A stretch of DNA of 64,000 nucleotides from Bacteroidia bacterium (GTDB taxonomy: Bacteria > Bacteroidota > Bacteroidia > Flavobacteriales > Flavobacteriaceae). Numbering within the stretch: position 1 is the first letter of the stretch; the number at the start of each line of letters is the position of its first letter. Shown one piece after another: positions 8,749-17,760 of this stretch. The notes under the pieces are model-generated. The model was not told the origin of the DNA. It saw only the letters and a program-made list of their open reading frames with translations, and made no database searches. The position numbers were made by a program, and so were the translations under genes. The DNA is taken from NCBI GenBank assembly GCA_030428705.1, contig JAUIDI010000003.1:248001-312000 (forward strand), in the 5' to 3' direction.

Positions 8749-9873
8749 ATGAACGTTCTGCGCTATCTCATACAGAAGGAATTTATCCAGATAATCAGGA
8801 ACAAGGCTTTACTGCCCATGATGACAATATTGCCCATCGTGCAATTGCTATTGCTTTCGAATGCGGCCTCCAACGATGTAAAAAATGTCAACCTTGTTTT
8901 GATAGATAAGGACCGATCGCAGACATCACGCCTGTTACGAAACAAAATCGAGGCAGCCAATGAGTTTTCAATTGTTTCGTATGCGACAAACAATTCAGAG
9001 GCCATGCCTTACCTACAGGCCAACGAAGCGGATATTGTACTTGAGATACCCAATGATTTTGAAAGGGAATACTTTAGGGGCGAGGCCCCTGACCTTCAAC
9101 TTTTGGTAAATGCCATCAACGGTCAGCAAGCTACCGTCGGGTTCGGATATCTGAACAGGATCATTGCCGGGTTCAATGGCGATATCCTTGAGAATGGCTC
9201 TATGGCGCAGATGTCACAAACAGCTCCGAGGGCTATGATCCAGATAGCATCGAGAAACTGGTACAATCCCGAATTGAAATACACCCATTTCATGGCTCCG
9301 GGAATCCTGGCCGAAATAACCGCCCTATTGACCATTGTACTGACCGCCATGAACGTGGTACGTGAGCGGGAGTTGGGCACCATTGAACAGATCAATGTGA
9401 CCCCTATCAAAAAATGGCAGTTTATCTTGGGGAAATTAATCCCCTTTTTAATCCTTGGGTTGGTTATCTTGACCGTTGGGATTATCGCCAGCAAACTGTT
9501 TTTTGATATTCCAATAAGAGGAAGCGTTACTTTGGTTTTTGGGTATGCCATAGTGAATCTTGTAGCCGTTCTGGGTTTTGGACTCTTGATCTCGAATTTT
9601 GCGGAGACCCAACAACAGGCCATTTTTGTAGCCTTCTTTTTTGTGCTTATTTTTATTTTGATGTGCGGTTTGTTCACTCCCATCGAGAGTATGCCGAAAT
9701 GGGCGCAATATTTTACGATTCCGAATCCATTGGCACATTTTATATCGGTTTCTAGAAAAGTGTTGATGAAAGGTAGCGGTTTGGCCGATATCAAAATGGA
9801 ATTCATATATACCATTATCTTGGCACTGGTATTCAATTCCCTTGCTATTTGGAGCTATAAAAAACAACAATAG
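8749..9873 (+). CDS. ABC-2 exporter permease, YbhR-like
   Basis: A 374-residue partner of the preceding permease with the same plan: an N-terminal helix, a periplasmic domain of about 130 residues and five C-terminal membrane segments. The family coupling motif is VVRERELGTIEQINVTPI. It is the last gene of the exporter operon. I see no strong terminator in the 140 bp before the exonuclease III gene, so read-through is possible. Confidence 0.9.
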   Translation: MNVLRYLIQKEFIQIIRNKALLPMMTILPIVQLLLLSNAASNDVKNVNLVLIDKDRSQTSRLLRNKIEAANEFSIVSYATNNSEAMPYLQANEADIVLEIPNDFEREYFRGEAPDLQLLVNAINGQQATVGFGYLNRIIAGFNGDILENGSMAQMSQTAPRAMIQIASRNWYNPELKYTHFMAPGILAEITALLTIVLTAMNVVRERELGTIEQINVTPIKKWQFILGKLIPFLILGLVILTVGIIASKLFFDIPIRGSVTLVFGYAIVNLVAVLGFGLLISNFAETQQQAIFVAFFFVLIFILMCGLFTPIESMPKWAQYFTIPNPLAHFISVSRKVLMKGSGLADIKMEFIYTIILALVFNSLAIWSYKKQQ

Positions 9874-10015
9874 TAAGGACTGAATGGAAGATGCACTTTA
9901 TCTATGCGAAAGATCCGTCATAACTTTTTGGACATGGATCAGCCTATTGATATTAATCCGTTTTGGTTTCCCTTTAAAAAATACAATCCCTATTTTCGGC
10001 CCAAATTGACTTTTG

Positions 10016-10780
10016 ATGAAAATTGTCTCCTATAATGTCAACGGTATTCGGGCCGCTTTGAACAAGGGTTTTATCGAATGGTTACAAATGGTCGATCCCG
10101 ATGTGGTCTGCCTTCAGGAAATCAAAGCCATGGAAGTACAATTGGATCTTTCGGTTTTTGAGGAAGCGGGATATCCATATAATTACTGGTTCAGTGCCCA
10201 AAAGAAGGGATATAGCGGTGTCGCGATCCTTTCAAAAATAAAACCCGACCATGTCGAGGTCGGAACCGGGGTCGATTACATGGATTTCGAAGGAAGGAAC
10301 CTACGTGCCGATTTCGGAGATCTTTCCGTTATGAGCATGTACTTGCCCTCGGGAACCAATCTAGCCCGATTGGAACATAAACTCACCTATATGGCCGACT
10401 TTCAAAAATATGCGGATGAACTGCGAAAGACCCATCCGAACCTAATCGTTTTGGGTGATTACAACATTTGTCATAGGGCTATCGACATTCACGATCCGGT
10501 ACGCAACAAAAATGTTTCGGGATTCTTGCCCGTTGAACGGGAATGGATCGGCAATTTCATCAAAAGCGGTTTTATTGATAGCTTCCGGTATTTTAATGAT
10601 GAACCGGACAATTATACCTGGTGGAGCTATCGGGCCAATGCACGAAACAACAATAAAGGGTGGCGTCTCGATTATGGTATGGTTTCCGAATCGCTGGAAG
10701 ATAGGTTGAAGCGCTCGGTGATCTTATCCGAGGCTAAACATAGCGATCATTGCCCGATTTTGGTCGAGGTGGAAAATTAA
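10016..10780 (+). CDS. xth: Exodeoxyribonuclease III (AP endonuclease)
   Basis: A 254-residue base-excision-repair enzyme that cuts DNA at abasic sites and has 3'-5' exonuclease and 3'-phosphatase activity. The EEP-fold motifs are in order: SYNVNGIRAA with the first metal-site Asn, LQEIKA with catalytic Glu, GYSGVAILSK, GDYNICHRAIDIHDP with Asp/Asn, and RLDYG...HSDHCPI with the terminal Asp-His pair. An upstream TTG codon at 10013 is also in frame, but the ATG at 10016 gives the conserved start MKIVSYNVNG. It follows the exporter by 142 bp, with no functional link. Confidence 0.93.
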   Translation: MKIVSYNVNGIRAALNKGFIEWLQMVDPDVVCLQEIKAMEVQLDLSVFEEAGYPYNYWFSAQKKGYSGVAILSKIKPDHVEVGTGVDYMDFEGRNLRADFGDLSVMSMYLPSGTNLARLEHKLTYMADFQKYADELRKTHPNLIVLGDYNICHRAIDIHDPVRNKNVSGFLPVEREWIGNFIKSGFIDSFRYFNDEPDNYTWWSYRANARNNNKGWRLDYGMVSESLEDRLKRSVILSEAKHSDHCPILVEVEN

Positions 10781-10848
10781 TTTTTCATCCGCAAAACCCA
10801 CTCTCGATATATTTGTAAATTTGCGCCTGACAAAGGTTTTCTTTTAAT

Positions 10849-11889
10849 ATGGAATATACCAAACTACCACACACCGATATCGAAGTAAGCAAGATTTGTC
10901 TGGGCACCATGACCTGGGGCAAACAGAATACCGAGGCAGAGGGGCACGAACAGATGGACTATGCCTTGGATCAGGGGATCAATTTTTTCGACACGGCGGA
11001 ATTATATCCGATACCCGCGCATCCGGATCGTCATTCATTGACCGAAAAAATCATTGGTACATGGTTCAAAAAAACAGGAAACCGTGACAAAGTGGTTTTG
11101 GCCTCGAAAATCGTTGGCAAATCGAGCTTCGCCAAATTCATACGCGAAACAGGAATCAATCGGGAATCGATTATCGATGCCGTAGATGCGAGTTTGGAGC
11201 GCTTGCAGACCGATTACATTGACCTGTATCAATTACATTGGCCCGACCGTAATACCAATTTCTTCGGAAAACGGGGTTACGAACACGATATTTCGGATCA
11301 TTGGCAAGATAATTTTCACCAGATACTTGAAACATTCCGTGATTTGATCCGTGAAGGCAAGATCCGCCATGTCGGTCTGTCGAACGAAACACCATGGGGA
11401 GTTATGCGCTATTTGGAAGAAAGCAAGGTACATGCAAGTCTGCCACGTATGGTTACGATACAAAACCCGTACAGCCTTTTGAATCGCCTTTTCGAAGTGG
11501 GCAATGCCGAAGTTTCGCATCGCGAAAAGATAGGCTTATTGGCCTACTCCCCATTGGGTTTTGGAACCCTCACCGGAAAATATTTGGGAGGGATGCAACC
11601 TGCCACCTCAAGGATAACCTTGTTTCCGCAGTATGATCGATACAGCAGCGAAACGGCCATAAGGGCGACCGAAAAATATCATAAATTGGCTCAGGACAAC
11701 GATATATCGATGGCGCAAATGGCCCTGGCCTTTGTAAACAGTCGGCCTTTCTTGACCAGTAATATCATCGGCGCGACCAGTATGAGGCAGTTGAAAGAGA
11801 ACATTGCCAGTATCGATGTGAGGCTCGGCGATGAGGTATTGCAGGGAATCGAGGCTATTCATAATGAAATTCCGAATCCTGCACCCTAA
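10849..11889 (+). CDS. tas: Tas-like aldo/keto reductase
   Basis: A 346-residue NADPH-dependent oxidoreductase close to E. coli Tas. Motifs seen in order: LGTMTWGKQNTEAEGHEQ, INFFDTAELYP (catalytic Asp and Tyr), VLASKIVG (catalytic Lys), LYQLHWPDR (catalytic His), VTIQNPYSLLNR and a C-terminal NADP-binding segment (IGATSMRQLKENI). It ends in NPAP, as in Tas. The physiological substrate of Tas proteins is not settled. The gene stands alone, 68 bp after the exonuclease gene. Confidence 0.88.
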   Translation: MEYTKLPHTDIEVSKICLGTMTWGKQNTEAEGHEQMDYALDQGINFFDTAELYPIPAHPDRHSLTEKIIGTWFKKTGNRDKVVLASKIVGKSSFAKFIRETGINRESIIDAVDASLERLQTDYIDLYQLHWPDRNTNFFGKRGYEHDISDHWQDNFHQILETFRDLIREGKIRHVGLSNETPWGVMRYLEESKVHASLPRMVTIQNPYSLLNRLFEVGNAEVSHREKIGLLAYSPLGFGTLTGKYLGGMQPATSRITLFPQYDRYSSETAIRATEKYHKLAQDNDISMAQMALAFVNSRPFLTSNIIGATSMRQLKENIASIDVRLGDEVLQGIEAIHNEIPNPAP

Positions 11890-11898
11890 TATTGAAAT

Positions 11899-11997
11899 AT
11901 GCCTTTTTTAAAAGTAGGTTTTTGGCAATTGGCCCTTATCATAGCCGTAATCATAGTCATTATGGTCATCGCACGGATTATGAGGGACAAGCGTTAA
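11899..11997 (+). CDS. Possible 32-residue single-span membrane protein
   Basis: A short ORF starting 9 bp after the tas-like stop codon. It encodes MPFLKVGFWQ, a strongly hydrophobic segment rich in Ile/Val/Ala (about residues 8-25) and a basic tail ending MRDKR. One membrane span with a positive C-terminus is what a small membrane protein should look like. Its last bases overlap the radA stop on the other strand by 4 bp. There is no homology evidence, and an ORF this short can arise by chance. Confidence 0.35.
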   Translation: MPFLKVGFWQLALIIAVIIVIMVIARIMRDKR

Positions 11998-13355
11998 CCG
12001 AACAGTCCGCTGACCACATCTTCGATTTTGGTGACCAGATGTATTGCTATTTTCGTGTTTTTGAGTCCGATTTTGTTGCGTTTGGAGACATAAATCGAAT
12101 TGAAGCCCAGTTTCTCGGCTTCCAGAATACGTTGTTCTACACGTTGTACAGGCCTAATTTCTCCGGCCAACCCTACCTCTGCGGCAAAACAGACTCCTTT
12201 TTCAATGGGGATGTCCGCGTTGCTTGAAAGTATAGCGGCTATTACGGCCAAATCGATGGCCGGGTCATCGACCGAAATACCACCGGTAATGTTCAAAAAA
12301 ACATCCTTGGCCCCGAGTTTAAAACCCGCACGTTTTTCGAGGACCGCCAAGAGCATATTGAGGCGTTTGGCATTGTAGCCCGTCGCCGAACGTTGTGGAG
12401 TTCCGTAAACGGCCGTGCTGACCAAAGCCTGTATTTCGATCAATAAGGGCCGCATACCCTCGACAGTCGATGCGATGGCCGTTCCGCTGAGCCCGTCATC
12501 GTTCTTGGAAATCAATATCTCTGAAGGATTGTTGACCTCACGGAGTCCGTTGCCCTGCATTTCATAAATGCCAAGTTCGGCGGTAGAACCAAATCGGTTT
12601 TTTAGGGCACGAAGAATGCGGTACACGTAATTACGATCCCCTTCGAATTGCAATACGGTGTCCACCATGTGCTCCAATATCTTTGGTCCTGCGATGGAAC
12701 CATCTTTGGTGATATGGCCGATAAGGATAACGGGAGTGTTGGTTTCTTTGGCAAATTTTATCAGTTCCGAAGTACACTCCCGGATCTGGGAAATACTTCC
12801 CGCGGCCGATTCGATATAATCGGAATGCAAGGTCTGTATGGAATCGATGACCACGATATCGGGTTCGATTGCTTCGATTTGTTGAAAAATGTTTTGGGTC
12901 TTGGTCTCCGTAAGGATAAAACAATTCTCACTGTTCGGATGGATCCGATCGGCCCGCATCTTAATCTGTTTTTGGCTTTCCTCGCCCGAAACATAAAGGG
13001 TTTTATACGGAAGTTTTAAGGCGATCTGCAATAACAAGGTACTTTTCCCGATACCGGGTTCGCCCCCAAGAAGCACTAATGACCCGGGAACCAGGCCTCC
13101 TCCCAAAACCCGATTGAACTCAAGGTCGTGTACGTTCAAGCGCAGTTCTTTTTCGGTACTGATTTCTTGAATTCGAAGGGGTTTGGCAATTTTTTTTGAA
13201 GTATTGGAAACTGCCTTCCAGCCGGATTTTTCGACCTTTTGAACGACTTCTTCGACTACCGTGTTCCATTCCTTACAGGCCGAACATTGCCCGACCCATT
13301 TGGCATATTGGGTACCGCAGTTTTGGCAGAAAAAGGCTGTTTTGGTTTTGGCCAT
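11994..13355 (-). CDS. radA: DNA repair protein RadA (Sms)
   Basis: A 453-residue RecA-like helicase that drives branch migration in recombination and repair. It has the N-terminal C4 zinc finger (CQNCG...CSACKEW), Walker A GGEPGIGKST, Walker B IVVIDSIQTL, the RadA-specific KNRFG motif and a C-terminal Lon-protease-like domain (GGISVDDPAIDLA, ending SKRNKIGLK). The length is normal for the family. It is the most downstream gene of the minus-strand group running from panC; the esterase-like gene ends 57 bp upstream of its start. Confidence 0.95.
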   Translation of the reverse strand: MAKTKTAFFCQNCGTQYAKWVGQCSACKEWNTVVEEVVQKVEKSGWKAVSNTSKKIAKPLRIQEISTEKELRLNVHDLEFNRVLGGGLVPGSLVLLGGEPGIGKSTLLLQIALKLPYKTLYVSGEESQKQIKMRADRIHPNSENCFILTETKTQNIFQQIEAIEPDIVVIDSIQTLHSDYIESAAGSISQIRECTSELIKFAKETNTPVILIGHITKDGSIAGPKILEHMVDTVLQFEGDRNYVYRILRALKNRFGSTAELGIYEMQGNGLREVNNPSEILISKNDDGLSGTAIASTVEGMRPLLIEIQALVSTAVYGTPQRSATGYNAKRLNMLLAVLEKRAGFKLGAKDVFLNITGGISVDDPAIDLAVIAAILSSNADIPIEKGVCFAAEVGLAGEIRPVQRVEQRILEAEKLGFNSIYVSKRNKIGLKNTKIAIHLVTKIEDVVSGLFG

Positions 13356-13412
13356 TCCTATTTGTTTAGGTCGGCCTTAAAGGTACTAAGAAGTTTGAAA
13401 GTCGAATGTTTT

Positions 13413-14555
13413 TTAGAACCCGAAATCCGCCTTCAAGGCATCGATTTTCTCCAATGCCATTTCTTTGGTCAAGAAGTCTATCTCGTCCATGCCGAAAGAT
13501 TTTTCGAAAGTTTTCAACGCTTTTTTGGGTTCGCCGATCTGTTCGTAGTATTCACCTTCAAAATAAAAACCCATCATGGTACCGGGAAACTCCCTTTTAC
13601 ATAGATCGGATAAAGGCTTTAACGATTCGGTATCCTCTTTTTTACGAATACCGGCGTAGATGGCCATAACATCATTTAGGTCAACGCTTTTCTGAAAACC
13701 GAACAGGTCTTCAATGCCTTTGTATTTGTTTTCCAAATAAGCAAAAACGGGTTCTTCGGAAGTCAAGATCTGGGTTTTGTATTCCTTAGGACTGATAGGT
13801 TTGAACATTCCGAAAATATTGTCGAAGGCCTTCCCGATACCATAGGTGGCAATCGAGATATGATCTGCCGAAGGGTACTCGTCAAAATAATAATGCAACG
13901 ATTCTTTGCCAATGGCTTTTATAGCTTTGTCCATGGCCAATATTTTGGGTGTATTCGCAGTTTGCTCTCCTTCGAGAATGACCTGATAGAAAATCTTCTT
14001 GTCAAAAGAGCCCAAACGCTCGGGTACGCGAACTTCCATTTCAGGGGCCAGATCGGGTGAAATATTGATGTAAGCATTGAAAAGCGAGTTATCCTTAAAA
14101 AGCCAGTAGTTTGTAAAATTTGCAGTGATATCGTAGCCGACAATCATCTTGAAAGGTGCCGTACTGTAATTGAGGTCTAAGTAGGGAATAATCTCCATTC
14201 CCAAGAACTCAAAGAACTGCTTTCCTTTTTCCGAGGGCAGCCCGTTTTCTTCGTTCCATGCGCAATCGTCCAAACGAATGCTGTTCTTGCTCTGATGTAC
14301 GCCCACTACAATGCTTTGCGGCATACCATGAAACCGACTATAGAATTTTGAGGTCGCTACGACTTGATCGAAAAGGTAATCGCCATCGAGAACGACGATA
14401 AGGGGATATTTCTTTTCCTTGTCGTAATCCTCTGGAAAGTAATAACTTACATCCCGGCGTTCTTGCAATTTAAAGGATTCGAAGATTTCTTTGGTGACCT
14501 GGGCGTTCAGTCCGAAGCAAAGGAACAATGCTAGGAGCACAATAAGACGTTGCAT
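13413..14555 (-). CDS. Secreted esterase-D-like protein with altered nucleophile
   Basis: A 380-residue exported protein (signal peptide about 1-19, cleavage LNAQ). The fold signals are those of the esterase D / YbbA group: YPLIVVLDGDYLF (51-63), IVVGVHQSKNSIR and AYINISPDL (161-169). At the nucleophile elbow, where GHSxGG is expected, it has GYDITAN (140-146), with Asp142 in place of Ser. The late catalytic His seems kept (SADHISI, His232). A TPR-like helical region (about 315-370) follows. It may be catalytically dead, use another mechanism, or have a binding role. It lies 22 bp after the flippase-like gene. Confidence 0.75.
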   Translation of the reverse strand: MQRLIVLLALFLCFGLNAQVTKEIFESFKLQERRDVSYYFPEDYDKEKKYPLIVVLDGDYLFDQVVATSKFYSRFHGMPQSIVVGVHQSKNSIRLDDCAWNEENGLPSEKGKQFFEFLGMEIIPYLDLNYSTAPFKMIVGYDITANFTNYWLFKDNSLFNAYINISPDLAPEMEVRVPERLGSFDKKIFYQVILEGEQTANTPKILAMDKAIKAIGKESLHYYFDEYPSADHISIATYGIGKAFDNIFGMFKPISPKEYKTQILTSEEPVFAYLENKYKGIEDLFGFQKSVDLNDVMAIYAGIRKKEDTESLKPLSDLCKREFPGTMMGFYFEGEYYEQIGEPKKALKTFEKSFGMDEIDFLTKEMALEKIDALKADFGF

Positions 14556-14577
14556 GGTGTATGATTTGGCGATAAGA

Positions 14578-15543
14578 TTATCTGTTTCTGTTCAATAACG
14601 GTAATAACAGAAAGGATATTGCACCAAAAACAGCGATCATCAAGGTTTGCGAAATCCACATGATCCATCCGAAGGCATCGCCCGATACGGCGCTGATGCC
14701 AAAAATGGCCAATGCCTTGCTTACCGCGATGGGATAAAGACCAATTCCGCCGTTGGTCGTCGCCATGGCAAAGGATCCGGCAACAAAGGCGACCATCAAT
14801 TCGTTGAGCGAAAGCCCTATGGTCTCGGGAACCGTAAATTTGATGACCCACATCATACCGATATAACAGGCCCAAATAAAGAATGTATGGAAAATGAAGG
14901 CCCATTTACGTTTCATTTTAAAGATGCTGAAAACACCGTCGAGCAATCCCTTGACGAAACTTTTGATTTTTTGCGCGAACGGATTTTTGGACTTTTTAAT
15001 AAATAGGAAGAAAAAGCTCATTCCCAAAATTCCAATGCCACCAAGTAAGAGCAATCCCTTGAAATCAAATCCGCGATTTTCGAAAAATTCAAGAATGATA
15101 TCGGTCTGAAGCAATAGGGTAATCGCAACTATTGCCAACAACATAATGACATCGACTACCCTTTCGGTAACAATGGTGCCAAAACCTTTTTCAAAAGGAA
15201 CATCTTCGTAGGTTCTTAATGCGGTCGCCCTCAAAATTTCCCCTGTTCGCGGAATACCAAGGTTTGCGAAATAGGCCATGAGAATGATAAGGATATTATG
15301 ACTAAGTTTCGGTCGGTAGCCCAGAGGTTCCAGAAGGTAGTTCCAGCGGATGGCCCTAGAGACATGCGACAAAATGCCCAACAAAATGGAGATGCCGACC
15401 CAGAACAGTTCGGCTTCCTTGATATAATGGATAATCTGTTGCCTGTCCGCGGGTGATGTTTTGTAATAGGAATACCAAACTAGAAATACCCCGAACGCTA
15501 TGGGTAGTATGGTTTTAAGGCTTTTTTTTATTTTGGTGCCCAA
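14578..15543 (-). CDS. Flippase-like / LPG-synthase-TM family membrane protein
   Basis: A 321-residue inner-membrane protein with about eight hydrophobic segments. It belongs to the UPF0104/YbhN family (lysylphosphatidylglycerol synthase TM region): note the HVSRAIRWNYLLEPLGYRPK segment, GEILRATALRTYEDVPFEKGFGTIVTERVVDV and ATTNGGIGLYPIAVSKAL. Family members move lipids or lipid-linked groups. No soluble transferase domain is attached. The start is 2 bp after the panD stop, so it is likely co-transcribed with panC-panD. The substrate is unknown. Confidence 0.82.
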   Translation of the reverse strand: MGTKIKKSLKTILPIAFGVFLVWYSYYKTSPADRQQIIHYIKEAELFWVGISILLGILSHVSRAIRWNYLLEPLGYRPKLSHNILIILMAYFANLGIPRTGEILRATALRTYEDVPFEKGFGTIVTERVVDVIMLLAIVAITLLLQTDIILEFFENRGFDFKGLLLLGGIGILGMSFFFLFIKKSKNPFAQKIKSFVKGLLDGVFSIFKMKRKWAFIFHTFFIWACYIGMMWVIKFTVPETIGLSLNELMVAFVAGSFAMATTNGGIGLYPIAVSKALAIFGISAVSGDAFGWIMWISQTLMIAVFGAISFLLLPLLNRNR

Positions 15544-15545
15544 AA

Positions 15546-15896
15546 TTAATCCAAAAGATTGTTCTCTTCATTGGGGAACACCAAAGAGGGATTGAATTTT
15601 TTGGCTTCCTCGATATCCATTCTGGCGTAGCAGATCAATATCAGCACATCGCCCACCGCCACTTTTCTTGCGGCAGCTCCGTTCAAAGTGAGTTCACCAC
15701 TGCCTCGTGGCCCGGGAATGGCATAGGTCTCCAGACGTTCGCCATTATTATTGTTGACTATCTGAACCTTTTCCCCCTGAATGATATTGGCGGCATCCAT
15801 TAAATCCTCATCAATGGTAATACTGCCTATATAATTGAGATCGGCACCAGTTACCTTGACGCGATGAATCTTTGATTTTACAACTTCGATTTGCAT
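15546..15896 (-). CDS. panD: Aspartate 1-decarboxylase PanD
   Basis: A 116-residue pyruvoyl enzyme making beta-alanine from aspartate for pantothenate synthesis. The self-cleavage site is visible as Gly24-Ser25 (YIGSITID); Ser25 becomes the pyruvoyl group. The [10 protein letters not shown] block, [19 protein letters not shown] and [13 protein letters not shown] are standard. The length is normal. It follows panC by 13 bp in the same operon, so both halves of pantothenate assembly are adjacent. Confidence 0.96.
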   Translation of the reverse strand: MQIEVVKSKIHRVKVTGADLNYIGSITIDEDLMDAANIIQGEKVQIVNNNNGERLETYAIPGPRGSGELTLNGAAARKVAVGDVLILICYARMDIEEAKKFNPSLVFPNEENNLLD

Positions 15897-15909
15897 GGGG
15901 TAAAGTTAA

Positions 15910-16755
15910 TTAATTTAGGGCGATGTTGTCGATTAACCGAACGTCGGCTGCATAAACGGCTACGAAAGCCCTATATTTTGTTTTTCCCTTTTTTCTTTTG
16001 ACAGGTGTCAAAGTTTCTGCATCTGTAATTTGAATGTATTCCAACTTTAGATGCTTATGTCCCTTGAATTGTTTTTTCACCCAATCGGTGACACTTTTAG
16101 CACTTTCCGTGCCAAAACGCTTTTTGGCAGTCTTTAGGGTTTTATAGATAAATGCGGCCTCTTTTCTAAGACTTTTAGGCAGTCGTTCGTTTCTTGAACT
16201 CATTGCCAATCCGTTGGGTTCCCTGACAATAGGGCAGCCGATTATCTCAACAGGAATTTCTTTGGTCTTTACCAATTTTTTGATAATCTGTAATTGTTGA
16301 AAGTCTTTTTCTCCGAAATAGGCCCTGTCCGGTTCGACGATTCGCAATAAGGTTTCTACAATGGTACCCACGCCGTCAAAATGACCCTCACGAAAGGCGC
16401 CTTCCATGACTTTTTCAAGTCCGTTGAACTCATATTTTCTCGAACTTATGTCGGTTTGGTAAATTTCCTCTACCGATGGGGCAAAGACAGTAATATCTTC
16501 AGAGGCTTCTTTGAGAAGGGAGATATCGGCCTCCAAAGTTTTCGGGTATTTTTTTAGGTCTTCGGCGTTGTTGAACTGCGTTGGATTCACGAAAATTGAG
16601 ACCACGACCGCGTCATTTTGGACCAAAGCCCTTTCGACAAGGGCAATATGCCCTTGGTGTAATGCGCCCATGGTGGGTACGAGGCCCAAACCCTTTCTGC
16701 TCTTTAAAGTAGAAATGGCCGATTTTAACGCTTTTTGGGTCTTCAATACCTGCAT
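15910..16755 (-). CDS. panC: Pantothenate synthetase PanC
   Basis: A 281-residue ATP-dependent ligase joining pantoate and beta-alanine. Motifs: LVPTMGALHQGHIALVERA with the HIGH-like ATP motif, SIFVNPTQFNN, DRAYFGEKDFQQLQII and MSSRNERLPKSLR (KMSKS-like). The length is standard. It is first in a minus-strand operon panC-panD-flippase-like. A TAAGTTTG box (16775-16782, minus) is a fair -7 promoter candidate. Confidence 0.96.
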   Translation of the reverse strand: MQVLKTQKALKSAISTLKSRKGLGLVPTMGALHQGHIALVERALVQNDAVVVSIFVNPTQFNNAEDLKKYPKTLEADISLLKEASEDITVFAPSVEEIYQTDISSRKYEFNGLEKVMEGAFREGHFDGVGTIVETLLRIVEPDRAYFGEKDFQQLQIIKKLVKTKEIPVEIIGCPIVREPNGLAMSSRNERLPKSLRKEAAFIYKTLKTAKKRFGTESAKSVTDWVKKQFKGHKHLKLEYIQITDAETLTPVKRKKGKTKYRAFVAVYAADVRLIDNIALN

Positions 16756-16774
16756 TGATTTCTCGTAAGGCCAG

Positions 16775-16782
16775 CAAACTTA
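16775..16782 (-). promoter_or_regulatory. panC: Candidate panC promoter -7 box
   Basis: TAAGTTTG on the minus strand, 19 bp before the panC start, matches TAnnTTTG. I found no good -33 TTG at the right distance, so support is partial. Confidence 0.4.
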
Positions 16783-16813
16783 CTATAATTACGGCTAATC
16801 TGCATAATTTTTG

Positions 16814-16821
16814 TAATTTTG
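16814..16821 (+). promoter_or_regulatory. Candidate promoter -7 box for the glycogen-synthase-like gene
   Basis: TAATTTTG matches TAnnTTTG; it would give a 5' leader of about 120 bases. No convincing -33 element was seen. Confidence 0.35.
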
Positions 16822-16945
16822 CAATTCCGTTTGCTCGGTCAACAAAATATAGCTTTTATGAAATGAGCCATAACATTTTCTTAAAACGATCGAATGTTAC
16901 TTGGTGAATCGCATCTGACCTATAAAAACGAATAAACAGCAACAG

Positions 16946-17755
16946 ATGAATGGTAAAAAGATATTGTTCGTATCTTCAGAATTAGTACCCTATCTACCAG
17001 AAAACGAAGTTTCCCTTATGTCTTATGAGACACCTCGAATGGTCAACAGCAATGGTGGCCAGATAAGGATTTTCATGCCCAGATACGGAAACATTAATGA
17101 GCGCAGGCATCAGCTTCATGAGGTTATACGTTTGTCAGGAATGAATTTGGTCATCAATGACATGGACATGCCATTGATTATCAAGGTGGCTTCAATACCG
17201 CGCGAGCGAATCCAGGTATATTTTATAGACAACGACGAATATTTCAAAAGAAAGGCCACCTTTACCGATGTCGATGGCAATCTTTTTCCCGATAACGACC
17301 AACGTGCGATATTCTTTGCCAAAGGGGTCGTCGAAACGGTCAAAAAACTCAATTGGACCCCGGATATCATCCATGTACATGGATGGATGGCGTCATTGTT
17401 ACCGTTATATCTGAAAAAATACTATTCCGATGAACCGTTGTTCGCCGACAGTAAAATTGTGACTTCTATTTATGGCAAAGCTTTTGACGGTGAACTTGAT
17501 AGCGATATGATCAAGAAAATAGCCTTTGATGGTATACCTGAAGAAAGTATTGCGGCCTTGGCCCAACCCAACTATAATAATTTGTTAAAAGTGGCCGTAG
17601 ATTATTCCGATGCGGTTATTTTAGCCGCGGAAGAAATTCCGGCAGATTTGCAACAACATATTTCCAACCTTGAAAAACCCGTGTTACCGTATGTTTCTTT
17701 ACAAGAATTCGAAGAAGCTTATGCCAATTTTTATAACACTCAAGTTTTAAAATAA
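16946..17755 (+). CDS. Glycogen/starch synthase N-terminal-domain protein (short)
   Basis: A 269-residue protein matching only the N-terminal Rossmann domain of GT5 glycogen synthases: KKILFVSSELVPY at the start, MPRYGNINERRHQL, ERIQVYFIDNDEYF, DNDQRAIFFAKGVVE and DIIHVHGWMASLLPLYL. The second GT-B domain, which carries the ADP-glucose-binding residues and the E-x7-E motif, is absent. Residues 15-16 of the classic KTGGL loop are replaced by PENEVSL. A GT5 enzyme normally has about 480 residues, so this is unlikely to be a normal synthase. It precedes the DUF4270 gene by 5 bp. Confidence 0.8.
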   Translation: MNGKKILFVSSELVPYLPENEVSLMSYETPRMVNSNGGQIRIFMPRYGNINERRHQLHEVIRLSGMNLVINDMDMPLIIKVASIPRERIQVYFIDNDEYFKRKATFTDVDGNLFPDNDQRAIFFAKGVVETVKKLNWTPDIIHVHGWMASLLPLYLKKYYSDEPLFADSKIVTSIYGKAFDGELDSDMIKKIAFDGIPEESIAALAQPNYNNLLKVAVDYSDAVILAAEEIPADLQQHISNLEKPVLPYVSLQEFEEAYANFYNTQVLK

Positions 17756-17760
17756 TCTAA

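Noticed and set aside
9884-10009. 41-codon ORF between the exporter and exonuclease III
   Set aside because: No recognisable signal, family or promoter; likely chance.
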